NCBI GenBank assembly: GCA_020438525.1 | Contig: JAGQUL010000038.1 | Span: 1 to 11,521, forward strand | DNA length: 11,521 nucleotides | Source of the DNA: Thermoleophilia bacterium | GTDB taxonomy: Bacteria; Actinomycetota; Thermoleophilia; Gaiellales; SKUG01 | Direction of reading: 5' to 3' | In this document: positions 1 to 5,548 of the stretch, piece after piece | Numbering within the stretch: the first letter of the stretch is position 1 | Layout of the letters: each line of letters opens with the position of its first letter | Notes under the pieces: generated by a model | The model's database searches: none | The model's input: only the letters and a program-made list of their open reading frames with translations | Told to the model about the DNA's origin: nothing | Translations under genes and position numbers: made by a program

Positions 1-214
1 CGGCCAGCGACTGCGCCCACGACGCCGACGAGCAGCGCACGCGCAGCGTCCCGCCGCGCAGTCCGCTCGGCGTCGAGCAGCGTGCGAGCCGGTCGCCGAC
101 GATCCTCGGCCAGGCGCCGACGATCCGGCCCAGGTCGCCGCCGACCGACCCGAGCCCTGCCGAGAGCAGGTGCTGCGCGCTGATCAGTCGTGGGTCGTGG
201 CGGGGCTGGTCCAT
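1..214 (-). CDS. dciA: DciA-family (DUF721) helicase-loading protein, 5' part only
   Basis: This is the N-terminal part of a DUF721 protein. The first 71 residues are present and the rest lies beyond the left edge. The ATG at 214 opens a frame beginning MDQPRHDPRL that overlaps the recF 3' end by 31 nt in another frame. A GGGAG ribosome-binding site lies 10 nt upstream. Family hallmarks are visible: GRIVGAWPRIVGDRLA at about residues 29-44, a CSTPSGLRGGTLRVRC strand-turn segment at 46-61, and SASWAQSLA at 63-71, which match the usual W..IVG, T.P..L..G.L.V and S..WA..L pattern. In bacteria without DnaC, DciA helps load the replicative helicase DnaB at the origin. Its place directly after recF matches the usual actinobacterial order dnaA-dnaN-recF-dciA-gyrB. 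The family call is firm; the C-terminus is unseen. Confidence 0.85.
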   Translation of the reverse strand, partial: MDQPRHDPRLISAQHLLSAGLGSVGGDLGRIVGAWPRIVGDRLARCSTPSGLRGGTLRVRCSSASWAQSLA

Positions 215-1299
215 TCGGTCACCGCTCCCGAGGATACCGCGAGCACGGTCGCGGCGGGGACGAGCTCGGCCAGGTGCGACGGCGGCTCGGTGCTCGTGAC
301 GATCACCTGCCCGAGCGATGCGAGGATCGCGGAGAGGCGCCGACGACGGTCCGCATCGAGCTCCGACCAGGGCTCGTCGAGCAGTACCACTGGCTGTAGG
401 CCCAGGCGCGTTGCGAGCAGGTCGCTGGCTGCGAGCGTGTAGGCGAGCAGCGCCGCTCGCTGCTCGCCGGCCGAGCCGAACGCGCGCACGTCGCGACCGT
501 CGATGCGAGGCAGCAGGTCGTCGAGGTGCGGTCCCACGAGCGTCGAGCCGCGGCGCAGCTCGGCCTGGGCGGTCTGCGCAAGGTCGCTGACGAGATCGCC
601 GCTGCCGCGCAGCTCCACGTCGAAGCGTGCGCCGGTCAGTCCGGTCAGCTGCTCGAAGCGGTGCGCGAACGGCTCCTCGAGCTGCGCAAGCAGCGCCGCT
701 CGCTGCTCGCGCAGGCGCGTGCCGTGCTCTGCCAGCTGCTGCGACCACGACGGTAGCTGATCGTCGATTCGTGCGCCGCCCTTGGCGCGGCGCAGCAGCG
801 CGTTTCGCTGCTGCAGCGCGGCGGTGTAGGCGCGCTGGGTCGCGGCGGCGGTCGGGATCAGGCGCGCGGCGAGCTGGTCGAGCAGTGCGCGGCGGCGCTG
901 GGGCGCGCCGCGGATCGTCAGCAGCCGCTCCGGCAGGAACGTCACCACGGGAACGGCGGCGGCGAACTGCTCGAGCCCTCCGGCCGGCGAGCCGTCGATC
1001 CGCAGCTGCTTGCCGCGGCCCAGGCGCAGCACCACGTCGCGGTCCTGCTCGCTGTCGTCGACGACGATCCGTGCTGCGATCCGGCCGGCCTGCTCGCCGT
1101 GGCGAACGAGCCGCAGCTCGCTCGAGGTTCGCGGCGAGCTGCCCGAGAGCACCATCGCGCACGCCTCGAGCAGGTTCGTCTTGCCGACCCCGTTGGGTCC
1201 GACGAGCACCGTCACGCCGCTCGACAGCTGCAGTCGCAGGTCCGGGTAGCTGCGGATCGCGTGCAGCTGCAGCGAGGCGATCCTCGCGGTCGTCGTCAC
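184..1299 (-). CDS. recF: DNA replication and repair protein RecF
   Basis: RecF is an SMC/ABC-like ATPase that helps load RecA on gapped single-stranded DNA. The 371-residue product has the family length. It shows a Walker A GPNGVGKT at residues 34-41, the N-terminal strand ending IRSYPDL, the ABC signature FGSAGEQRAALL at about 274-285, a Walker B VVLLDEP at 304-310, and the D-loop SELD at 312-315. The GTG start at 1299 shares one base with the dnaN TAG stop, which points to translational coupling. A GGAG lies only 2 nt before it, so initiation probably depends on ribosomes finishing dnaN. The downstream dciA start lies inside its last codons. All key motifs are intact. Confidence 0.96.
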   Translation of the reverse strand: MTTTARIASLQLHAIRSYPDLRLQLSSGVTVLVGPNGVGKTNLLEACAMVLSGSSPRTSSELRLVRHGEQAGRIAARIVVDDSEQDRDVVLRLGRGKQLRIDGSPAGGLEQFAAAVPVVTFLPERLLTIRGAPQRRRALLDQLAARLIPTAAATQRAYTAALQQRNALLRRAKGGARIDDQLPSWSQQLAEHGTRLREQRAALLAQLEEPFAHRFEQLTGLTGARFDVELRGSGDLVSDLAQTAQAELRRGSTLVGPHLDDLLPRIDGRDVRAFGSAGEQRAALLAYTLAASDLLATRLGLQPVVLLDEPWSELDADRRRRLSAILASLGQVIVTSTEPPSHLAELVPAATVLAVSSGAVTEWTSPATTHD

Positions 1300-2393
1300 T
1301 ACTCCGGCAGTCGCACCGGCATGATCAGGTACAGCAGCGACGTGTCCTGGCCGCTGATCAGTCCCGGTCGCAGCGGCGAGATCAGCTGCAGCGTGATCGT
1401 GTCGTCGGCAAACGACTGCACGCCGTCGCGCAGGTAGTCGGCGTTGAAGCCGATCGTCAGGTCCTCGCCCTCGTAGCGGATCGGCAGCGACTCCTCGGCC
1501 GAGCCGATGTCCTGCGTCGCGGCGCTGACGGTGAGCTGTCCGGCGCTGAACGCGAGCCGCAGCGGGTTGCGCTCGGCCATCACCCGAGCTCGGTTGACGA
1601 CCTCGAGCAGCTCGGCCCGGTCGATCACCGCCTCGTGCTCGAAGGCCTGCGGGATCAGCTGCTGGTGGTTGGGGAACTGGCCCTCGATCCGGCGTGCGGT
1701 GATCCAGGTCTCGTCGATGCCGAACAGCACCTGTCCGCTCTCCACGCCGATCGCGATCGCGGCCGCGGCCGATGCGTCGGCGATCCGCACGAGCTCGTTC
1801 AATGCTCGGGCCGGGATGATCGCCTCGACGGGCTCGGGCAGGTCGGTCTGGATCTCGGTCTCCTGCACGCTGAGCCGGTAGCTGTCGGTCGCGACCATCG
1901 TCAGCTTCTCGGCGCTGATCTGCACCTTCACGCCGGTCAGCACCGGTCGCGACTCGTCGGTCGACGCGGCGCGGCTCACGGCGTGGACGGTGTCGAGCAG
2001 CGCGTCCCGGTCGAGCGAGAAGAGGCTGCCCGCGGTGGGCGGCAGCTGCGGAAAGTCGTCGGCGTTGAAGACGTTCTGCTCGTACTTCGCACCATCACTC
2101 TCGATTACGAGCAGCCCCTCGGCGAGCCGCAGGTGCACCTGCTCACCACCGAGCGACCGGACGATCTCGAGCAGCTTCTTGCCCGGCGCCACGACCACCC
2201 CTTCGGTGGCGATGTCGGCAGCGACCCTGGTTCGGACCGACATCTCCATGTCGGTGGCTGCCAGGTGCAGCTCACCGTCGTGGGCTGCGATCCGGATCCC
2301 GGCAAGCACCTGGATCGAGGATCGCTTGCTGGTTCCCTTCTCGACGACCTGCAGCTGTCGAAGCAGCAGCTCGCGGTCACACGTCGCGTCCAT
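1299..2393 (-). CDS. dnaN: DNA polymerase III subunit beta (sliding clamp)
   Basis: The beta clamp is a dimeric ring that tethers DNA polymerase III to DNA and docks many replication and repair proteins. The 364-residue product has three clamp domains. Recognisable segments are SSIQVLAGIRI near the N-terminus, RPVLTGVKV, ATDSYRLSVQE, PARALNELVRIA, TARRIEGQFPNHQQLIP, GFNADYLRDGVQSF and the C-terminal YLIMPVRLPE. The ATG at 2393 was chosen because GGGAG sits 8 nt upstream and the resulting N-terminus, MDATCDREL, matches the usual short start. An in-frame ATG at 2420, behind a purine-rich tract, would add nine residues (MSVALGAVT) and cannot be excluded. It is coupled to recF by a 1-nt overlap. 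Confidence 0.97.
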   Translation of the reverse strand: MDATCDRELLLRQLQVVEKGTSKRSSIQVLAGIRIAAHDGELHLAATDMEMSVRTRVAADIATEGVVVAPGKKLLEIVRSLGGEQVHLRLAEGLLVIESDGAKYEQNVFNADDFPQLPPTAGSLFSLDRDALLDTVHAVSRAASTDESRPVLTGVKVQISAEKLTMVATDSYRLSVQETEIQTDLPEPVEAIIPARALNELVRIADASAAAAIAIGVESGQVLFGIDETWITARRIEGQFPNHQQLIPQAFEHEAVIDRAELLEVVNRARVMAERNPLRLAFSAGQLTVSAATQDIGSAEESLPIRYEGEDLTIGFNADYLRDGVQSFADDTITLQLISPLRPGLISGQDTSLLYLIMPVRLPE

Positions 2394-2624
2394 CGTCACC
2401 GCTCCCAATGCAACACTCATTCTTATTCTTCTTCCTTGTTGTCTTCTGTTGGGGCGGGAATGGCGGGGACAACCCCGAACATCCCTGCTCTGACGCACCT
2501 TCTGGATGACCGGCCGAGTGTGCGTCGATTGGTGATCGATCGACCCCGGTCCACAGCACGGGCCCGGATCCCCATTCGATCACCGGGTTGTCCATGCCGT
2601 GTTCGCAGCATCGTCGATGGCATC
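2394..2624. promoter_or_regulatory. dnaA-dnaN spacer with weak DnaA-box-like sites and an AT-rich pyrimidine tract
   Basis: This gene-free spacer holds three 7-of-9 matches to TTGTCCACA: CGGTCCACA at 2547-2555 (plus), TTGTCCATG at 2588-2596 (plus) and TTGTCCCCG at 2464-2472 (minus). The last overlaps a small 5-bp hairpin at 2464-2477. Next to the dnaN start, 2419-2450 is almost pure T/C on the plus strand and much richer in A/T than anything nearby. In many bacteria this spacer is a second part of the origin or holds the unwinding element. No convincing dnaN promoter is seen. A TAGGAT hexamer overlaps the dnaA stop (2622-2627, minus) but has no clear -35. The boxes are too degenerate to be certain. 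Confidence 0.4.
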
Positions 2625-4286
2625 CTAGCGTGCATTGGGGACGCCTCCCGACCTGCCGCGGACCTGCGCGGTGAGCTGCACGACCAGGTCGTGGACCTGC
2701 TGGTCGTTGCGCATCTTCGCGTCGACCTGTCGCTCGGCGTGCAGCACCGTGGAGTGGTCCTTGCGGTTGAAGCTGCGCGCGACCTGCGTCGACGGCGCCC
2801 CGACCAGCGTTCGCGAGAGGTACATGCCGATCTGGCGCGGCAGCGTCAGCGCGGCGGTGCGGCGCGCGCTCAGCAGCTCCTCCCGGTCGATCGTGAAGTG
2901 CTCGCAGACGACGTCCTGGATCCGGTCGATCGTCACCGCCTCGGACTGGTGCGGCGCATAGGACTCGAGCACGCTCGCTGCGAGCTCGAGCGTCACGGGC
3001 CGGTTGCCGAGCGATGCGGCGGCGACGACGCGGGTGAGCGCACCCTCGAGCTCGCGGACGTTCGTTGCGATCCGGTCGGCGATCGCGTCGAGCACCTCGT
3101 CGGGCAGCTCGCCGAAGGAGTCGAGGCGTGCCTTCTTGCGCAGGATCGCCACGCGGGTCTCGCGGTCGGGCGTGTCGATGTCGGCGATCAGGCCCCACGC
3201 GAACCGGGAGCGCAGCCGATCCTCCAGCTGCGGGATCCGCTCGGGCTTGCAGTCGCTGGTGAGCACGATCTGGCGACCACCCTGGTGGAGGTCGTTGAAG
3301 ATGTGGAACAGCTCCTCCTGCAGCCACGCGCCCTTTCCCGCGAGGAACTGCACGTCGTCCATCAGCAGCACGTCGACGCCGCGGAAGTACGCCTTGAACC
3401 GGTCGCGCAGGTCACGGCCCGCACCACCGGTCTTCGACTGCTGGATGGCATGCATGAACCGGGCGAGGAACTGCTCGGTGGTGATGTAGGCGATCATCGC
3501 GTCGGGGCGCGTGTCGCGAACGTAGTTGCCGATCGCGTGCAGCAGGTGCGTCTTGCCCAGGCCCGTCGAGCCGTGCACGAACAGCGGGTTGTAGCTCTGC
3601 GCAGGCGACTCGGCGACCGACAGCGCCGCTGCATGCACCATCTGGTTGCCCGGGCCGATCACGAACGTGTCGAAGCGGTAGCGATCGTTGAGCTGCTGCA
3701 CGCCGGTGAGCTCGGCATCGAGCAGCACCCGGCGCGCACCCGGCGCGCTCGGGCCGGCAGCGGCCGGATGGGCGTGCTCGCGTGTGGATCGACCCGTGCC
3801 GACCGGCCCGTCGAGCGTGGCGCTTGGCAGCAGGTCGCCGGCTGCGAGCTCGGCGCGCAGCTGCTCGGCGGTCATCACCTCGCCCGTAGCGGGTGGCGCG
3901 GCCGCAGCCGCGGCCGGGGTCGTCTCCAGCGGCACCGACGGCTGCGGCTGCTGTGTCACACGTGTGCGTGCCGCGCGCGCGAGGTCCTCGTGCGGTCGAT
4001 CGGCAGCGGTGTCAGCTGCGCCTGCGGCGTCGCGGCGTGCGGTGATCTCGACCGCGAGCGGCACGCCTGCAACCTGTGCGACGGTGCTCTCCAGCACGTC
4101 CCGGAAGCGCTCGTCGACCCACCGTGCAGCGAAGTCGTTCACGACCTCGATCACGATCCGCTCGGCGCCCAGCTCCACCGCGCTGGCACCTGCGAACCAC
4201 GAGCACCAGTCCTGCGAGGAGATCCGGTCGCGCAGCGCCTCCGCCACCTGCGCCCAGAACCCCTGCACCGATTCATCCACCGTCAC
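2625..4286 (-). CDS. dnaA: chromosomal replication initiator protein DnaA
   Basis: DnaA is the AAA+ ATPase that binds DnaA boxes, opens oriC and recruits the helicase. All four domains are present in about 553 residues: domain I at about 1-85 (QVAEALRDRISSQDWCSWF), a long Ala/Pro-rich linker at about 86-190, the AAA+ core with Walker A GSTGLGKT at 239-246 and Walker B LLMDD at 307-311, and the domain IV DNA-binding signature with KDHSTVLHAERQ around 509-520. The GTG at 4286 is preferred because AAGGTGG lies 7 nt upstream; GTG 4289 is the alternative. The frame stays open upstream to an ATG at 4361, but that extension would code through the leader hairpins and lacks family similarity. The linker is long, as in other high-GC actinobacteria. 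Confidence 0.97.
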   Translation of the reverse strand: MTVDESVQGFWAQVAEALRDRISSQDWCSWFAGASAVELGAERIVIEVVNDFAARWVDERFRDVLESTVAQVAGVPLAVEITARRDAAGAADTAADRPHEDLARAARTRVTQQPQPSVPLETTPAAAAAAPPATGEVMTAEQLRAELAAGDLLPSATLDGPVGTGRSTREHAHPAAAGPSAPGARRVLLDAELTGVQQLNDRYRFDTFVIGPGNQMVHAAALSVAESPAQSYNPLFVHGSTGLGKTHLLHAIGNYVRDTRPDAMIAYITTEQFLARFMHAIQQSKTGGAGRDLRDRFKAYFRGVDVLLMDDVQFLAGKGAWLQEELFHIFNDLHQGGRQIVLTSDCKPERIPQLEDRLRSRFAWGLIADIDTPDRETRVAILRKKARLDSFGELPDEVLDAIADRIATNVRELEGALTRVVAAASLGNRPVTLELAASVLESYAPHQSEAVTIDRIQDVVCEHFTIDREELLSARRTAALTLPRQIGMYLSRTLVGAPSTQVARSFNRKDHSTVLHAERQVDAKMRNDQQVHDLVVQLTAQVRGRSGGVPNAR

Positions 4287-4316
4287 CACGTAGCCACCTT
4301 GCCGTCTTCGGTACTC

Positions 4317-4366
4317 ACGCGACCCGTCCCTGAGTCGCGTCGCGCTTGCCCCCACAGGCAAGCGCG
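4317..4366 (-). promoter_or_regulatory. two abutting stem-loops in the dnaA 5' leader
   Basis: Two perfect inverted repeats touch end to end. One is a 10-bp stem, 4341-4350 with 4357-4366 (CGCGCTTGCC and its complement), around a 6-nt loop. The other is a 7-bp stem, 4317-4323 with 4334-4340 (ACGCGAC and its complement), around a 10-nt loop. The second can alternatively pair ACTCA (4313-4317) with TGAGT (4331-4335). Neither is followed by a T-run, so they are not ordinary terminators. If dnaA transcription starts near 4370, the stronger hairpin would lie at the extreme 5' end of the mRNA, about 50 nt before the start codon. A role in mRNA stability or autoregulation is inference. Confidence 0.5.
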
Positions 4367-4376
4367 CGGATCTGGC

Positions 4377-4405
4377 ACCTTAGCCGCGATCGCTCGCGTA
4401 CGCAA
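4377..4405 (-). promoter_or_regulatory. probable dnaA promoter
   Basis: On the minus strand TTGCGT (4400-4405) is followed after exactly 17 nt by TAAGGT (4377-4382), a plausible sigma-70-type pair with the TANNNT form common in Actinomycetota. Initiation would fall near 4370, giving a leader of roughly 85 nt that carries the two stem-loops. A 7-of-9 DnaA-box-like TTACCCACG lies upstream at 4426-4434, where DnaA could repress its own promoter. The sequence match is reasonable, but the start site is inferred. Confidence 0.45.
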
Positions 4406-4446
4406 CGCTCAACCAGAGTCGACCGTTACCCACGCCCACAGACTCG

Positions 4447-4532
4447 CTCGAGTCGAGGGTGAGGTTCGTGCGCGGGCGGCGGAAGTTGTCCCCACCATCC
4501 ACCGACTTGTCCCCACGAACCCTCGAGTCGAG
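4447..4532. repeat. CTCGAGTCGAG odd palindrome, two copies in the origin
   Basis: An 11-bp element with 5-bp arms around a central G (CTCGA-G-TCGAG) occurs at 4447-4457 and 4522-4532. A third copy with a matching 3' flank lies in rsmG at 7218-7231. The first copy also overlaps a GACTCG/CGAGTC inverted repeat at 4441-4454. Short palindromes rich in TCGA are common in such genomes, so function is uncertain. Confidence 0.35.
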
Positions 4533-4548
4533 CCCTCGATCATCCCCA
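4486..4548 (+). promoter_or_regulatory. variant DnaA boxes (TTGTCCCCA type)
   Basis: Two TTGTCCCCA 9-mers (4486-4494 and 4507-4515) differ from TTGTCCACA at one base, and TCATCCCCA (4540-4548) at three. All have the same orientation as the perfect box at 4560. Starts are spaced 21, 33 and 20 bp, close to 2, 3 and 2 helical turns, which would place DnaA molecules on one face of the DNA. Binding strength cannot be judged from sequence. Confidence 0.6.
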
Positions 4549-4559
4549 CCATCACCAGC

Positions 4560-4568
4560 TTGTCCACA
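4560..4568 (+). promoter_or_regulatory. DnaA box (TTGTCCACA)
   Basis: The 9-mer TTGTCCACA is identical to the preferred DnaA box of high-GC actinobacteria, and no other copy was noticed elsewhere in the gap. It lies at the boundary of the C-rich box array and just before AAATTC, the weakest-pairing stretch of the region, so it is the best candidate for the strong anchor box of the origin. Confidence 0.8.
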
Positions 4569-4596
4569 AATTCGGATCGGGATCGGCGATGCTGCT

Positions 4597-4621
4597 GGGG
4601 ATGGGCGTGGGGACGGCGGGG
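4597..4621 (+). other. potential G-quadruplex motif beside oriC
   Basis: Four G-runs of 4, 3, 4 and 4 bases are separated by loops of 2, 3 and 5 bases on the plus strand, fitting the G3+N1-7 rule. The same bases read on the minus strand as degenerate DnaA boxes (CCATCCCCA at 4596-4604 and CCGTCCCCA at 4608-4616). The block may therefore be a structural element, an opposing weak-box array, or both. Folding is predicted from pattern only. Confidence 0.45.
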
Positions 4622-4700
4622 ATGGCCGCCGCCACGCCCCCTGCCGCGCGGCATGACACGGCGATCGGACGCGATTGCTGCGCCCTGGCGCGTCGTCGGC

Positions 4701-4706
4701 TATCAT
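4701..4706 (+). promoter_or_regulatory. candidate -10 element of the rpmH operon
   Basis: TATCAT lies 10 nt before the rpmH ATG. Initiation about 7 nt downstream of it would leave a leader of only about 4 nt, and no Shine-Dalgarno sequence is visible, so rpmH may be translated from a nearly leaderless mRNA. The best -35 is TTGCTG at 4675-4680, with a long 20-nt spacer, which weakens the call. Confidence 0.4.
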
Positions 4707-4716
4707 TGCGGGTCTG

Positions 4717-4851
4717 ATGAAGCGCACCTACCAGCCCAACAAGCGCCGCCGCTCCAAGAAGCACGGCTTCCGCAAGCGAATGTCGACCCGTGCCGGTCGG
4801 CTCGTGCTCAAGTCGCGCCGCAAGCGCGGCCGAGCCAAGCTCAGCGCCTGA
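4717..4851 (+). CDS. rpmH: 50S ribosomal protein L34
   Basis: This small, very basic 44-residue protein of the large ribosomal subunit begins [18 protein letters not shown] and continues with [17 protein letters not shown], the near-invariant L34 pattern. Its length is typical for the family. The ATG at 4717 has no visible Shine-Dalgarno sequence. The gene is divergent from dnaA across oriC, as in most bacteria. It ends 3 bases before the rnpA ATG, so the two are surely cotranscribed, and near-leaderless initiation is possible (see the -10 element). Confidence 0.97.
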   Translation: MKRTYQPNKRRRSKKHGFRKRMSTRAGRLVLKSRRKRGRAKLSA

Positions 4852-4854
4852 TTG

Positions 4855-5241
4855 ATGCGCGAGGCCCGCAAGACGCGGCTGTCTCGCTCCGCCGAATTCG
4901 ACCGCGTCTATCGCAACGGTCGATCGGCGCAGCATCGCCTGCTCGTCCTGTACCGGTTCGACCGGCCTGAAGACCTGCCCGGAAGCGGCGAGGCCGGCGC
5001 CGACAGCCGGATCGGGATCACCGTGTCGCGCAAGCTCGGCGGGGCGGTGGAGCGCAACAGGCTGAAGCGGCAGCTGCGTGAGGCGCTCGCTGCCTGCGAG
5101 ACGCTCGACGGCGCCGCCGACTACGTCGCAATCGCACGGCCGGGGCTCGCCGAGCTCGTCGAGCGAGACGGGTTCGAGGCGCTCACGACGATCGTCGCCG
5201 AGCTGGCCGGCAAGCTGCAGCCTGCCCCCGCGAAGCGATGA
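4855..5241 (+). CDS. rnpA: ribonuclease P protein component
   Basis: This is the protein subunit of RNase P, which with the RNA subunit removes 5' leaders from pre-tRNAs. The product is 128 residues from the ATG at 4855; a TTG at 4852, directly after the rpmH stop, would add one residue. Visible hallmarks are LSRSAEFDRVYRNGRS near the N-terminus and the RNR motif in VSRKLGGAVERNRLKRQLRE at about 58-76, with the basic RNA-binding helix that follows. No good ribosome-binding site is seen, so translation is probably coupled to rpmH. Its end overlaps the yidD start as ATGA. The residue 40-52 segment (DLPGSGEAGADS) looks like a small loop insertion. Confidence 0.95.
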   Translation: MREARKTRLSRSAEFDRVYRNGRSAQHRLLVLYRFDRPEDLPGSGEAGADSRIGITVSRKLGGAVERNRLKRQLREALAACETLDGAADYVAIARPGLAELVERDGFEALTTIVAELAGKLQPAPAKR

Positions 5242-5531
5242 TTCGCCGCCTCCAGACCGTTTCACGTGAAACGGTGCTGCTGCCGGTGCACGCCTGGCGG
5301 CTCGTGTCGCGGCTGCTGCCGCCCCGCTGTCGCTACTACCCCTCCTGTTCGCAGTACTGCCTCGATGCGGTGCGCCAGCGCGGCGTGCTGACCGGGCTGC
5401 TGCTCGCTGCGTGGCGGGTGCTGCGCTGCAACCCCTGGTCGCTGGGCGGGGTGGATCCGGTGCCGCAGCACGGGCTGCGCCGAAGCACCGGCGAATGCGG
5501 GCAAACCGGCCGCGCCGAGCAGCATCGGTGA
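5238..5531 (+). CDS. yidD: membrane protein insertion efficiency factor YidD
   Basis: YidD is a small amphipathic inner-membrane-associated protein that assists insertion of membrane proteins along with YidC. The 97-residue product carries the family core: PPRCRYYPSCSQYCLDAVRQ at 28-47, including Cys31 and Cys37, then LRCNPWSLGGVDPVP at 62-76. The start ATG overlaps the rnpA stop by 4 nt. Codons 8-13 (VSRETV) are dictated by an embedded parS site, so its N-terminus is longer and differs from the usual family start. The C-terminal tail after residue 77 is not conserved. yidC follows 17 nt downstream. Confidence 0.94.
   Translation: MIRRLQTVSRETVLLPVHAWRLVSRLLPPRCRYYPSCSQYCLDAVRQRGVLTGLLLAAWRVLRCNPWSLGGVDPVPQHGLRRSTGECGQTGRAEQHR
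5256..5275. promoter_or_regulatory. parS: parS centromere site inside yidD
   Basis: This is a perfect 20-bp palindrome centred on CACGTG. It contains GTTTCACGTGAAAC, the invariant core of bacterial parS, with CG/CG flanks instead of the more common TG/CA. ParB binds such sites and spreads to build the partition complex near the origin. It lies about 0.7 kb from the best DnaA box, within codons of yidD. Confidence 0.93.
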
Positions 5532-5536
5532 TCGGC

Positions 5537-5542
5537 TAGGAT
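5537..5542 (+). promoter_or_regulatory. TAGGAT before yidC: -10 element or ribosome-binding site
   Basis: TAGGAT ends 7 nt before the yidC GTG, just where a -10 element would start a leaderless mRNA at the GTG. The same bases contain AGGA, 7 nt from the GTG, which is ideal Shine-Dalgarno spacing. No -35 is recognisable, and the 17-nt gap from yidD fits simple operon read-through, so the ribosome-binding reading is at least as likely. Confidence 0.35.
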
Positions 5543-5548
5543 CCTCGC

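Larger units (their letters stand above)
4426..4628. other. chromosomal replication origin oriC (core of the dnaA-rpmH gap)
   Basis: The gene-free interval between divergent dnaA and rpmH carries a cluster of DnaA-box-like 9-mers, which is the usual mark of oriC in this gene context. Plus-strand boxes run from 4486 to 4568. On the other side of a short centre (about 4569-4595) lie G-rich repeats, which read as CCATCCCC or CCGTCCCC on the minus strand. The plus strand therefore switches from C-rich to G-rich at about 4570, and genes on both sides point away from that position. No classical long AT-rich unwinding element is obvious; the most AT-rich bit here is TTGTCCACAAATTC at 4560-4573. The rest of the 430-bp gap holds the dnaA and rpmH promoter regions. 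Confidence 0.8.

Noticed and set aside
2419..2450. Purine tract on the minus strand as a DnaA-trio element
   Set aside because: AAG-like triplets occur, but relative to the nearest box-like site (2464-2472) the trio strand would have to be the other one, which is pyrimidine-rich. The tract may simply help ribosome binding for an upstream dnaN start.
627..4970. A 1447-codon plus-strand open frame running through the recF-dnaN-dnaA region
   Set aside because: It is antisense to three strongly recognised genes and then runs across oriC and rpmH. Its translation is Arg/Ala-rich without any domain; it is a by-product of high-GC codon bias removing stops.
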